45,623 nucleotides of DNA from SCTD01 sp036675425 (GTDB lineage: Bacteria > Actinomycetota > Actinomycetes > Mycobacteriales > SCTD01), in assembly GCA_036675425.1 (NCBI GenBank), contig JAKFFB010000093.1, positions 1-45,623 of the forward strand, written 5' to 3'. Shown here one piece after another: positions 6,933 to 14,522 of the stretch. Every line of letters begins with the position of its first letter. The first letter of the stretch is position 1. A program made the position numbers and the translations under genes. The notes beneath the pieces were generated by a model. That model was not told the origin of the DNA, made no database searches, and was given only the letters and a program-made list of their open reading frames with translations.

Positions 6933-8527
6933 CAGCTGCGCCGGTCCGCGAGCCAGCCGCGCAGCAGCTGCGCGACCTCTTCCGGCTGCCGCTCGACCAG
7001 GTCGCCGATCTCCGACTGCACGGAGATGCGGCGGACCTCGGCCGGGTCGGTGGGGGTCGCCTCGAGCTGCAGCCGCTGCTGCGCCGCGAGCACGGCGGCC
7101 TCCTCGGCGGCGATCGCGGACTGCTGCCGGGCCTCGAGCTCCTGCACGGCGATGGTGACCGGCGTGCGGCGGTCACGGCGCAGGATGCGCAGGGCGTGCA
7201 GCAGGACCAGCCCGACGACGAGCAGCACGGCGACCGTGCGGATGAGGCTCCACCGCTGCTGGTTGCGCTCCGCCGCGGCGATCTCGGCCAGCTCCTCCTC
7301 GACGGCCTTCTCGGCGGTGTCGTCGAACGTCATCCGGCTGACCTCGACCACGTCTCCGCGGGTCGGGTCGATCCCGGCCGCCGCGGAGACGAGCTGCTTG
7401 ACCTCCGCGGGGTTCACGACGCCGGCCGCCTCCGCGTCCAGGATGACCGCGACAGAGAGCCGCTCGATCCGCCCGGGGGCTGCCTCCGCGCGCTCGGTGA
7501 CCTTTCCGACGGCGTACTGCCGCGAGGTCTGCTCCTTCTCGTACGAGCTGTCGCCCGATCCCTCGGGCGCCTGCGTGACGTTCTCCGGTCCGAGCACGCC
7601 GCCGACGACCTGGCCGGTCCCGTCGTAGGTCTCGGTCGCCGTCGTCTCGGACACCGTCGGGGCCTTGGCGCCGGTCTCGAAGCGCTCGGTCTGCGTCTCG
7701 CGCTTGTCGAAGTCGAGCTCGGCCTTGACGCGCACCACGGCCTTGCCGTCGCCGACGACCGGGGCGAGCATCGCCTGCACCGACTCCTGCAGCGACGACT
7801 CGAAGCTCGAGGTCTGCGCGGCGCGGGCGTCAGCGGCGGCGTTGCCGGCGCCCCCCTCACCGCCGGTCGACAGCACGTTCCCGGAGCTGTCGGCGATGGT
7901 CACCTTGTCCGGCTCGAGTCCCTCGACGCTCGACGACACGAGGTTGACGACGGCCTGCACCTGACCACCGGAGAGCCGGCTGCCCGGCCGGGTCTTCACC
8001 AGCACGGACGCGCTCGGCTGGCGGGCGTCCTCGGAGAACAGCGCCTGCTCGGGGATGACCAGGTGCACGGTCGTCGCGTCCACCCCGTCGATCGCGGAGA
8101 TGGTCTTGGCCAGCTCGCCCTCGAGCGCCCGCTGGAAGTCCACGCGCTGACGGAACTCGGAGGTGGTGATGCCCTGCCGGTCGAGCAGCTCGTAGCCCGC
8201 CTCTCCCGACTCGGGCAGCCCGGCGGCGCTCAGGTCCAGCCGCAGCTGGTACACCTCCTGCTGGGGGACGAGGACCGTACGCCCTCCGTCCGCCAGCTCG
8301 TAGGCCGTTCCTTTCGCGGTCAGCTCCTCCGTGATGGCCGCCGCGTCGGCCGCGCTGAGGTCGGTGAAGACCGGCACCAGCGCCGGCTTGGCGGCCCAGG
8401 ACGTGAAGGCGAGCAGGCCGCCCAGGACGGCGAGCAGCGCGACGACGGTGACGGCCTTCTGCCCTGCGGTGAAGCCCGCGAGCAGGCGACGGGCGCCCGC
8501 GGTGAGCCCGGTGAGCTGTGCCGGCAT
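6932..8527 (-). CDS. fliF: Flagellar MS-ring protein FliF
   Basis: The 531-residue protein forms the membrane-embedded MS ring on which the flagellum is built. A first membrane segment lies at about residues 24-46 (AVTVVALLAVLGGLLAFTSW). The YscJ/FliF ring-building domains follow (PVFTDLSAADAAAITEEL, RVDFQRALEGELAKTISAID, VHLVIPEQALFSED). A periplasmic beta-collar region comes next, and a second membrane segment lies near residues 440-460 (TVAVLLVVGLVLLHALRIL). The C-terminal tail (SEIGDLVERQPEEVAQLLRG) is the FliG-binding part. The ATG overlaps the fliE stop as ATGA, and the stop overlaps the fliG start, so flgB-flgC-fliE-fliF-fliG is translationally coupled. Confidence 0.97.
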   Translation of the reverse strand: MPAQLTGLTAGARRLLAGFTAGQKAVTVVALLAVLGGLLAFTSWAAKPALVPVFTDLSAADAAAITEELTAKGTAYELADGGRTVLVPQQEVYQLRLDLSAAGLPESGEAGYELLDRQGITTSEFRQRVDFQRALEGELAKTISAIDGVDATTVHLVIPEQALFSEDARQPSASVLVKTRPGSRLSGGQVQAVVNLVSSSVEGLEPDKVTIADSSGNVLSTGGEGGAGNAAADARAAQTSSFESSLQESVQAMLAPVVGDGKAVVRVKAELDFDKRETQTERFETGAKAPTVSETTATETYDGTGQVVGGVLGPENVTQAPEGSGDSSYEKEQTSRQYAVGKVTERAEAAPGRIERLSVAVILDAEAAGVVNPAEVKQLVSAAAGIDPTRGDVVEVSRMTFDDTAEKAVEEELAEIAAAERNQQRWSLIRTVAVLLVVGLVLLHALRILRRDRRTPVTIAVQELEARQQSAIAAEEAAVLAAQQRLQLEATPTDPAEVRRISVQSEIGDLVERQPEEVAQLLRGWLADRRS

Positions 8528-8829
8528 CAGACCTGCATCCTCATGATCTCGGTGAAGGCCTCGACGGCCTTGTTGCGGACGGCGACGGTGAGCTCGGTCG
8601 CGACGGAGGCCTCGGTGCTGGCGATCATGTAGTCGTGCACGTCCTGCAGGTCGCCGGTGGCGGCCTGCACGGCCATCTCGCTGGACGTGGAGCGCAGGGC
8701 GTCGAGCTTCTCCAGCCCCTGCGTGAGCAGGTTGCCGAAGTCCCCACCGGCCGGCTCCACCGGCTTGGATGCGGGCAGCGACGGAAGGGTGCTGAACCCG
8801 GGGGTGAAGCCGACGGGGCTGATGCTCAC
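8527..8829 (-). CDS. fliE: Flagellar hook-basal body adaptor FliE
   Basis: The 100-residue product has the normal FliE length and its conserved C-terminal half: FGNLLTQGLEKLDALRSTSS, then LQDVHDYMIASTEASVATEL and the closing VRNKAVEAFTEIMRMQV. FliE joins the MS ring to the rod and is needed for export of rod proteins. GTG 8829 is the start: it overlaps the flgC stop as GTGA, and the long upstream extension in this frame is only the shadow of flgC. Confidence 0.95.
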   Translation of the reverse strand: MSISPVGFTPGFSTLPSLPASKPVEPAGGDFGNLLTQGLEKLDALRSTSSEMAVQAATGDLQDVHDYMIASTEASVATELTVAVRNKAVEAFTEIMRMQV

Positions 8830-9230
8830 GAGCGCGAGCCCAGTCGCAGCGCCGCGTTGTAGGCGTCCTTGGCGCGCTCCACCACGGACAGGTTCGCCTG
8901 GTAGCCGCGCTGCGCGATCATCAGCTGGGTCATCTGGTCGGACAGGTCCATGTCCGGCATGCGGACCATGCCGTCCTCGTCGGCCAGCGGGTGGTCGGGG
9001 GCGTGCAGCAGCCGGCCCTCGGCGCTGCCGAACTCGACGCCCGCGACGCGCACGCCGCCGGCGCCGCCGTAGTCCGCCGCCTGCGCCACGACCATGCGCG
9101 CCTGGAAGGCGCTCTCCTCGGTGCGCCGCGCGGTGTTGAGGTTCGCGATGTTGTCGGAGACGGCGTCGAGCCACTTGCGGGTGGTGCGGAGCCCGGACCC
9201 CGCAACGTCGAAGGCGCCGAACATGCCCAT
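8826..9230 (-). CDS. flgC: Flagellar proximal rod protein FlgC
   Basis: The protein has 134 residues. The N-terminal rod signature is FDVAGSGLRTTRKWLDAVSD followed by NIANLNT, and the C-terminal part carries MSDQMTQ-like DLSDQMTQLMIAQRGYQANL, the family's closing coiled-coil region. FlgC polymerises with FlgB and FlgF in the periplasmic or cell-wall-spanning rod. The middle GGVRVAGVEF and RLLHAPDHPLADEDG are the usual variable beta region. The start overlaps the flgB stop by one base, which continues the coupled order flgB-flgC-fliE-fliF. Confidence 0.96.
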   Translation of the reverse strand: MGMFGAFDVAGSGLRTTRKWLDAVSDNIANLNTARRTEESAFQARMVVAQAADYGGAGGVRVAGVEFGSAEGRLLHAPDHPLADEDGMVRMPDMDLSDQMTQLMIAQRGYQANLSVVERAKDAYNAALRLGSRS

Positions 9231-9568
9231 CAGCGGTTGCCGATCGCGGTGCGGATGCCGTTGAAGCGGTTGGTGATCGCCTGCACCGTGAGCTCGTAGC
9301 GCAGCCCCGTCTCCATCGCGGCGAGCGTCTCCTCGTCGAGGTTGACGTTGTTGCCGTTCAGCCGCGTGGGCTGCAGCGAGCGCGCGACGGTCGGCGCCTC
9401 GTCAGGCGCGGAGCCGGTGGCTGCGGCGTCGCGGAGCGCCGACTCGAAGTCGACGCGGCCGGCCAGGAAGTGGGGGGTCTCGATGTTCGCGATGTTGTCG
9501 GCGATGGTCCGCTGCCGCAGCGCGAGGCCGTCGAGCGCGGAGTGCAGGATCGCGTTCACGCCGTCCAT
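9230..9568 (-). CDS. flgB: Flagellar proximal rod protein FlgB
   Basis: From ATG 9568 the protein has 112 residues and the family signature LALRQRTIADNIANIETPHF near the N-terminus. A variable middle and a closing helix (METGLRYELTVQAITNRFNG) follow. FlgB is the first rod subunit. A TTG at 9598 would add ten residues, but it has no close ribosome site. The gene heads the coupled run flgB-flgC-fliE-fliF-fliG. The 216 bases upstream (9569-9784) must hold its promoter. They contain a small hairpin (7-bp arms 9642-9648 and 9656-9662) that may end the fliD-fliS transcript, but I see no clear -35/-10 pair. Confidence 0.94.
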   Translation of the reverse strand: MDGVNAILHSALDGLALRQRTIADNIANIETPHFLAGRVDFESALRDAAATGSAPDEAPTVARSLQPTRLNGNNVNLDEETLAAMETGLRYELTVQAITNRFNGIRTAIGNR

Positions 9569-9784
9569 CAGGCGCACCGGCCGGGGAAGCGCACGCAACG
9601 AGTCGACACAGTCGACGCTCCTCGAGGACGAGTCGGGCGTCCACCGCCGATCCGTGGCGGTGTTCTGGTCGAGCAGTCCGTGCTCCTCCTCCCCGTCGGC
9701 AGGAGGCCGCGACTTGTGAGGCGTCCGATGTCACCCGTCTGGGGGAACCCTCACGCGAGAAGCCCTGCTAGGCAGAACGTCTCG

Positions 9785-10075
9785 TCACACCGCGTGGTCG
9801 ACGTACGACGACTCGGCGGCCTCGCGAGGTCGCATCCGGTCCAGCATCGCCAGCTCGCGCCGGGTCCCGTGCAGCCGGCGCTCCAGGTCGAGCGCGAGCG
9901 ACTGCGTCGCCGCCAGCAGCGCGTGCACCCGGGGCACCAGCTCGACCGGCAGCGGTCCCAGCCCCACGGGCGGAGCGAAGTCCTGGAGCGGCGCGACGTC
10001 GGCGCCGTCGTCGAGGGCGGTGCGGGACCGGGTGAGATCGGCCTCGAGCGCGTCGAGCGCCTCGGTCCAGGTCAC
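9785..10075 (-). CDS. Small alpha-helical protein downstream of fliS, FliT-like by position
   Basis: The 96-residue product has no motif I recognise. It starts MTWTEALDALEADLTRSRTA, has a Pro-rich middle (FAPPVGLGPLPVELVPR) and then a long helix (LLAATQSLALDLERRLHG, ending REAAESSYVDHAV). Its GTG start overlaps the fliS stop as GTGA, so it is translated with fliS and fliD. In many bacteria the gene after fliS is fliT, a chaperone of the filament cap FliD, with a similar size and helical content. That match of position and shape is the only basis for the FliT-like label. Confidence 0.75.
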   Translation of the reverse strand: MTWTEALDALEADLTRSRTALDDGADVAPLQDFAPPVGLGPLPVELVPRVHALLAATQSLALDLERRLHGTRRELAMLDRMRPREAAESSYVDHAV

Positions 10076-10464
10076 GACGCCACCGCCGCGACCGCGGCGA
10101 GCGCGGCCTCGCGCCAGGTCTGCTGCAGCGGCTCCACGAGGTCCCGCACGGTGCGCACCCGGGCGGCGTCCTTGCCCAGGTTGGCGGCGACCAGCTCGGA
10201 GTGCAGGAAGACGTAGAGGTCGGACAGGCCCTTCGCGCCGTCCCAGACGGTCTGGTCGAGACTGCTGTCGAGCTCGAGCAGGATCGCCTGCGCGTGCAGC
10301 AGCTGGTCGTGCGCGACCTGCAGGTCCCGCCGTCCGAGGGCGTCCTCCGCAGCCACCAGGTCACGGACCAGGCGGTCGAAGAGCATGAGGAGCAGTCGGG
10401 CCGGTGACGCCGTCGTGATGGCGTCGCTGGTGTAGCGCGCCCGGGCGCTGTTCGCGGTCGTCAC
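10072..10464 (-). CDS. fliS: Flagellin export chaperone FliS
   Basis: The 130-residue helical protein has the FliS signature ARYTSDAITTASPARLLLML followed by FDRLVRDL, and helices LQVAHDQLLHAQAILLELDS and LSDLYVFLHSELVAANLGKD. FliS binds the flagellin C-terminus in the cytoplasm and prevents early polymerisation. GTG 10464 is preceded by GGGAGGA inside the end of fliD, and the start lies two bases past the fliD stop. It is followed by the coupled small gene at 9785. Confidence 0.95.
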   Translation of the reverse strand: MTTANSARARYTSDAITTASPARLLLMLFDRLVRDLVAAEDALGRRDLQVAHDQLLHAQAILLELDSSLDQTVWDGAKGLSDLYVFLHSELVAANLGKDAARVRTVRDLVEPLQQTWREAALAAVAAVAS

Positions 10465-10465
10465 G

Positions 10466-12370
10466 TCATCCTCCCCACGACGGCAGCCCGGCGATCTGCC
10501 CGGCCAGCCACTGCCCCTGCTGCTGGGCGGCACCCAGCGCCTTCTCCATCGCCGTGAACTGCCGGCGCAGCGCGAGCTCACGCAGCGCCAGCCGGCTGTC
10601 CCAGCTGGAGATCCGCTCGGTGATGCCGCGGACCTGGCTCTCCTTGCTCCGGATCGCACCCGGCACCAGGCCGTCGGTCCGGTCCGTGATGCGCTCGACC
10701 GTGCTGCCCACGCGTGTGGCGACAGCGGTGAACAGCGACTGCACGGCTGCCGGGTCCGCCGTCCACGCCTCGAGGAAGCGGGCCGAGTCCAGCTTCACGG
10801 TGCCGTCGCGCTGCGCGCTGACGCCGTTGGAGCCGGGCGAGCCGATCGTGCTGGCGGCGACCGGGTCGGTGACGGCGCGCAGCAGCTCCGTGCGCAGCCG
10901 CCTCAGCAGGCCGTCGCCGACGAGCAGGCCGCCCTTCTTGGTGACCGGGTCGAACCGCGTCAGCGCGTCGATCTCGGCGAGCGCGGCGTTGACGGCGTCC
11001 GTCAACGCCCCGGCCTGCTTCGCCAGACCGGCTGTGTCGGTGGCGATCTCGACGGTGACCGCGGTGCCCGGGTCCGCCTTGCCGAGGGTGAGCGTGACGC
11101 CGGCGACGAGGTCGCTCACGACGTTGCTCGTCCGGCGGACCTCGTAGGCGCCGGGGCCGCTGCCGACGGTGAGGACGGCGTCCGACCCGTCGGTGAGCGT
11201 CTGCAGGGTGCCCAGCGAGGAGGTGCCGGCCGGGAACGCGCCGCTGCTCAGGCTCACGCCCGAGGCGGCACCGGTCGTGGTCGAGGTGACCTGCAGCCGG
11301 TACGCGCCGGGGGAGACCTGGACGGCCGCAGCCGTGACGCCGATGCCCGCGGCGTTGATGCCGCTGACGACCTGCGCGAGCGTCGAGCCGCCGGCCGCCC
11401 CGACCGACGAGAGCGTCGCCGTACCGGTCCGCAGACCCCCGGAGAGCGTCATCGAGACGCTGTCGCCCGCCGCCGTCGTGACGGTGAGGGGCGTCCCGGC
11501 GCGGACGTCGGTGACGGTCACCTCACGGGTGACGTCGCCGTCGAGCTGCACCTTGCCGTCGACGCCGGTCAGCGCTGCGGCGTCGGCCGTCAGGCCCAGC
11601 GCGGTCAGCGCGCCGTCCAGCACGCCGCGCCCGCCGACCTGCAGGGTCGCAGCGGACCCCTCAGCGGTGGTGGTGAGGACCAGCCTGCCGTCCGTCCCGA
11701 CGGTGGCGGTGGCGCGACCGCTCAGCTGCGCGGTCAGCTCCGCTGCCAGCTGCGACGGGTCGTACGTCCCTGCCGTGAGCGTGAGGTCGGTGACGACGCC
11801 GCCCACGGTCACCCGCAGGCTGTCGTTCACCCCCGCGCTGATGGTGGTGCTCGCGGCCGGCGCCGCAGTGCCGGTCTTGGTGGCACCTGCGGACGCCTGG
11901 GTCACGGTGAGCGCGTGGGAGCCGGCGGACAGGGTGGCGCTCGCGCTGTCGACGGCGCCGATCCCGAGGGCGCTCGTCCCCTTGGCGAGAACCAGCGGAC
12001 CGGTGGTCACGACGGTGTCCAGCGACGGGACGGTGCCCGAGCTGACGGCCGAGGCGGCAGCCGCGAGTCGCGTGACGGTGAAGCTGAAGGTGGCGGGCGC
12101 CGCTCCGGCGGTGACGGCGACCGCGACGCGGGTCGGGTCCGACGAGGTCGCGGTGGCGGGCTGCCAGCCCTTCGGGCCGGTGAGCACCTTCGCGGCGTCC
12201 CCCACCGCGGCGATCCTGGTGTTGAGCGCGCGCAGCGCGGCGAGCACCTTCTCGACGCCCGCCCGCTGGGTCTGCAGCCGGAGCTGCGGTGCCCGCTCGA
12301 GCTGCATGAGCTGCGAGACGAGGGACCCGGTGTCCATCCCGGACACGATCCCGTCGATGCTGCCGACCAC
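10466..12370 (-). CDS. fliD: Flagellar filament cap protein FliD
   Basis: The 634-residue protein carries the FliD N-terminal domain (MVGSIDGIVSGMDTGSLVSQ, LMQLERAPQLRLQ) and a long Ala/Thr/Val-rich outer region with repeated beta strands. The FliD C-terminal domain begins near residue 420 (LTLGKADPGTAVTVEIATD) and closes with the coiled coil KESQVRGITERISSWDSRLA and REFTAMEK-like RRQFTAMEKALGAAQQQ. It caps the growing filament and places flagellin. The start is GTG with AGGAGG seven bases upstream. Only 34 bases separate it from the strong hairpin behind flagellin, so fliD depends either on read-through or on a promoter overlapping that hairpin. Confidence 0.95.
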   Translation of the reverse strand: MVGSIDGIVSGMDTGSLVSQLMQLERAPQLRLQTQRAGVEKVLAALRALNTRIAAVGDAAKVLTGPKGWQPATATSSDPTRVAVAVTAGAAPATFSFTVTRLAAAASAVSSGTVPSLDTVVTTGPLVLAKGTSALGIGAVDSASATLSAGSHALTVTQASAGATKTGTAAPAASTTISAGVNDSLRVTVGGVVTDLTLTAGTYDPSQLAAELTAQLSGRATATVGTDGRLVLTTTAEGSAATLQVGGRGVLDGALTALGLTADAAALTGVDGKVQLDGDVTREVTVTDVRAGTPLTVTTAAGDSVSMTLSGGLRTGTATLSSVGAAGGSTLAQVVSGINAAGIGVTAAAVQVSPGAYRLQVTSTTTGAASGVSLSSGAFPAGTSSLGTLQTLTDGSDAVLTVGSGPGAYEVRRTSNVVSDLVAGVTLTLGKADPGTAVTVEIATDTAGLAKQAGALTDAVNAALAEIDALTRFDPVTKKGGLLVGDGLLRRLRTELLRAVTDPVAASTIGSPGSNGVSAQRDGTVKLDSARFLEAWTADPAAVQSLFTAVATRVGSTVERITDRTDGLVPGAIRSKESQVRGITERISSWDSRLALRELALRRQFTAMEKALGAAQQQGQWLAGQIAGLPSWGG

Positions 12371-12404
12371 CGCGCACCTCCTCCGTGTTCGCCGCGTGCG
12401 TAGA

Positions 12405-12448
12405 CGGATCAGGGGTGGCAGGCGACGGTGCCTGCCACCCCTGATCCG
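12405..12448 (-). terminator. Strong hairpin terminator downstream of flagellin
   Basis: A perfect 19-bp inverted repeat (arms 12405-12423 and 12430-12448) encloses the six-base loop GACGGT. In the leftward direction it comes 33 bases after the flagellin stop. No T-run follows. It should end most flagellin transcripts or protect their 3' ends, so that far more flagellin than cap protein is made from the fliC-fliD-fliS region. Confidence 0.85.
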
Positions 12449-12481
12449 CTTGCTGCCGTGCCTCTCCGCCGTGCCCCCGCG

Positions 12482-13306
12482 CTAGCGGAGCAGCGACAGC
12501 ACGCCCTGCGAGGCCTGGTTGGCCTGGGCCAGCATCGCGGTGCCGGCCTGCGACAGGATCTGCGAACGGGTGAAGGCCATCATCTCCTTGGCCATGTCCG
12601 TGTCACGGATCCGGGACTCCGAGGCCGCCAGGTTCTCCGACGCGACGTTCAGGTTCGCGACGGTGTGCTCCAGGCGGTTCTGCACGGCACCGAGCGAGGC
12701 GCGCTCGCCGGAGACGGTGGCGATGGCCGTGTCGAGCGAGGCCAGCGACGCGTCCGGGTCGGTCAGGTCGAGCGCGTCGACGCCGAGCGTGGCCGAGTCG
12801 GCCAGGCCGATGGTGACGGCGACCCGCTGGCCCGCGTTGGCGCCGACCTGCAGGTTGAAGACGCCGTCAGCGCCGGCGCCGCCGGTGCCGTCGAGCAGGT
12901 TCTGGCCGTTGAACTGCGTCGTGCTGCTGATGCGGTCGAGCTCCGCCACGAGCTCGTCCACCTCGAGCTGGATGAAGCCCCGGTCCTCAGCGGTGTTCGT
13001 GTCGTTCGCCGCCTGCACCGTCAGCTCGCGCATGCGCTGCAGGATGGAGTGCGACTCGTTCAGCGCGCCCTCAGCGGTCTGGATGAGGCTGATGCCGTTC
13101 TGGGCGTTCTCGCTCGCCTTGTTGAGGCCGGCGACCTGCCCGCGCAGCTTCTCGCTGATGGCGAGGCCTGCTGCGTCGTCCGCGGCGCGGTTGATCCGGA
13201 AGCCCGACGAGAGCTTCTCGAGGCTCTTGGACATCTGGCCGTCCGTCACCGAGAGGTTCCGGTAGGAGTTCATGGCCGCGATGTTCTGGTTGATCCGAAG
13301 ACCCAT
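12482..13306 (-). CDS. fliC: Flagellin
   Basis: The 274-residue protein has the conserved D0/D1 ends of flagellins: MGLRINQNIAAMNSYRNLSV, KLSSGFRINRAADDAAGLAI and SLIQTAEGALNESHSILQRM at the N-terminus, and NRLEHTVANLNVASENLAAS, MAKEMMAFTRSQILSQAGTA and NQASQGVLSLLR at the C-terminus. The surface-exposed middle is short (about residues 140-190), so this is a compact flagellin. ATG 13306 follows an excellent AAGGAGG. The gene is monocistronic: the motility sigma gene ends upstream at 13443, and the strong hairpin at 12405-12448 lies behind it. The leader has several GGA motifs that may bind CsrA. Confidence 0.97.
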   Translation of the reverse strand: MGLRINQNIAAMNSYRNLSVTDGQMSKSLEKLSSGFRINRAADDAAGLAISEKLRGQVAGLNKASENAQNGISLIQTAEGALNESHSILQRMRELTVQAANDTNTAEDRGFIQLEVDELVAELDRISSTTQFNGQNLLDGTGGAGADGVFNLQVGANAGQRVAVTIGLADSATLGVDALDLTDPDASLASLDTAIATVSGERASLGAVQNRLEHTVANLNVASENLAASESRIRDTDMAKEMMAFTRSQILSQAGTAMLAQANQASQGVLSLLR

Positions 13307-13310
13307 GGTG

Positions 13311-13384
13311 CTTCCTCCTTGAGACAGCCGCCGCACGGCGACCGGGGTGGTGGTGCGTCCTGCCCTCCTGGCTGGGACGTCCTG
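13311..13384 (-). promoter_or_regulatory. GGA-rich flagellin leader, candidate CsrA-binding region
   Basis: In the flagellin mRNA leader the motifs CAGGAC (13384-13379), CAGGAGGGCAGGACGC (13370-13355) and AAGGAGGAAG (13320-13311) give four or five GGA cores, the last one covering the ribosome site. CsrA recognises AxGGA-type sites in pairs and blocks flagellin translation in Bacillus subtilis, where FliW relieves it. Genes for both CsrA and FliW are present at 17.3-18.1 kb. This is inference from motif and gene content. A CCCGATAG element at 13436-13429 is a weak candidate for a motility-sigma -10 box, without a convincing -35. Confidence 0.45.
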
Positions 13385-13442
13385 CTCTTCGACCGGCCGC
13401 GGGGTGGTCTGAGCGGTTCGCTGTCGCCCTATCGGGTGAACG

Positions 13443-14378
13443 TCAGGCGGTGGCACCGGCCGCGACGTCGGTCGCGCGTCGCGGTGCGGGCACGCTCACG
13501 CGGCTGCGGAAGTCCGACCGAGCGGCGATGGCCGCGTAGTACGCCTCCTTGCGGCGGGCCAGCCGACCGTCGGGTCGTTCCTCGGCGGGCAGCTGCTCCG
13601 GCGCGAGGTGCTTGTTCATGCCGTCGCGGACGAGGGCGAGCGCCTCGCTCCGCATCTGGGAGATGCGCGACTCGGTGACACCGAGCTCAGCGGCGATCTC
13701 CGCCATCGGCCGCTCCTCGAAGAACACCGCGACGACCACTGCGCGCAGCCGCTCGGGGAGCGCCGCGACCGCGTCATGCAGGTAGGCCTGCCGCTCGCGC
13801 TCGAGGAGCACCTCGTCCGGAGCGGGGTCGGTGCTCGGCAGGACGCTGTCCACGCCGGCCGTGTCGACGACGGCCTGGAAGCTGAGCACCACCGCGCGGT
13901 GCACGTCCGACTGGGTGGCCGCCAGCTCTTCGGTGGTGGTGCCCATCCGGGCGGCGATCTTGGCGGGCGTCGCCGGACGGCCCAGCTCGCGGGAGAGGGC
14001 GTCGGCCACCTCGTCCTGCTCGCGCGCCCGGCGGCGCACGGAGCGGCTGGCCCAGTCGTGCGACCGGAGCTCGTCGAGCAGCGCACCGCTGATCCGGCGC
14101 GACGCGTAGCGCGCGAAGGGGACGCCGCGCTCCTCGACGAAGCTGCGCGCCGCCATGGCCAGCGCTGCGCGCCCCGCGCTCTCCAGCTCGTCGCGACGAA
14201 CATGACTGGGCAGTCTGCGGCAGATGTCCGAGACCGCGTAGCCCACGAGGGGGAGGTGCTCGCGCACCAGGTCCTCCTCGGACGGCGTGGCAGCGGACGG
14301 GGCGGGAGGCTGCGACGTGGTCATGGCAGGTCGTCTCGGCCTTTCCGACACCCGATCTCGAGGATCAGTGAGGGTCAT
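13443..14378 (-). CDS. fliA: Motility sigma factor (sigma-28, FliA/WhiG type)
   Basis: The 311-residue protein belongs to the FliA/WhiG class. Region 2 is seen as LVGYAVSDICRRLPSHVRRD, ELESAGRAALAMAARSF and FARYASRRISGALLDELRSH. DWASRSVRRRARE follows, as in the FliA linker, then region 3 and region 4 (LPERLRAVVVAVFFEERPMA and ESRISQMRSEALALVRDGM). It should direct late flagellar genes, including flagellin. The sequence continues about 50 residues past region 4 (LARRKEAYYAAIAARSDF), longer than typical FliA. Two starts are possible, ATG 14378 and ATG 14324, and neither has a strong ribosome site. It is divergent from flgN across 144 bases with two palindromes. Confidence 0.93.
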   Translation of the reverse strand: MTLTDPRDRVSERPRRPAMTTSQPPAPSAATPSEEDLVREHLPLVGYAVSDICRRLPSHVRRDELESAGRAALAMAARSFVEERGVPFARYASRRISGALLDELRSHDWASRSVRRRAREQDEVADALSRELGRPATPAKIAARMGTTTEELAATQSDVHRAVVLSFQAVVDTAGVDSVLPSTDPAPDEVLLERERQAYLHDAVAALPERLRAVVVAVFFEERPMAEIAAELGVTESRISQMRSEALALVRDGMNKHLAPEQLPAEERPDGRLARRKEAYYAAIAARSDFRSRVSVPAPRRATDVAAGATA

Positions 14379-14391
14379 CCGAAATAACCAC

Positions 14392-14419
14392 CCGGAGTGA
14401 CTACTCCGGTTGCAACCGG
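14392..14419. promoter_or_regulatory. Two overlapping palindromes between divergent fliA and flgN
   Basis: CCGGAGT-GACT-ACTCCGG (14392-14409) is a 7-bp inverted repeat with a four-base spacer. It overlaps CCGGTTGCAACCGG (14406-14419), a perfect 14-base palindrome. Both lie 14-41 bases upstream of the fliA ATG and about 100 bases upstream of flgN, a good place for a dimeric regulator that controls both directions. No regulator gene of obvious type is adjacent. They could also form RNA hairpins in the fliA leader. Confidence 0.45.
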
Positions 14420-14450
14420 CGGCAGGTCGCAGGCTGCTCCCGCGTACTCC

Positions 14451-14477
14451 TCAGCAGCCGAGGCAACCCGCCGATGA
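14451..14477 (+). promoter_or_regulatory. Candidate sigma-28 promoter of flgN-flgK-flgL-fliW
   Basis: GCCGATGA at 14470-14477 differs by one base from the FliA/WhiG -10 consensus GCCGATAA. The bases 15 upstream (TCAG, 14451-14454) are only a weak fit to the TAAA -35. The distance to the flgN ATG is 45 bases, reasonable for a transcript start near 14484. The genes downstream are late flagellar genes, as expected for this sigma class. The -35 mismatch keeps confidence modest. Confidence 0.4.
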
Positions 14478-14522
14478 GCGGTCGAGCCCCGAGAGCCGGG
14501 GATCGCGACCGGGGCGAGGATC

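Noticed and set aside
13429..13455. A sigma-28 promoter for flagellin
   Set aside because: CCCGATAG resembles the -10 box, but no -35 element is found at the proper distance, so I list it only as a weak element.
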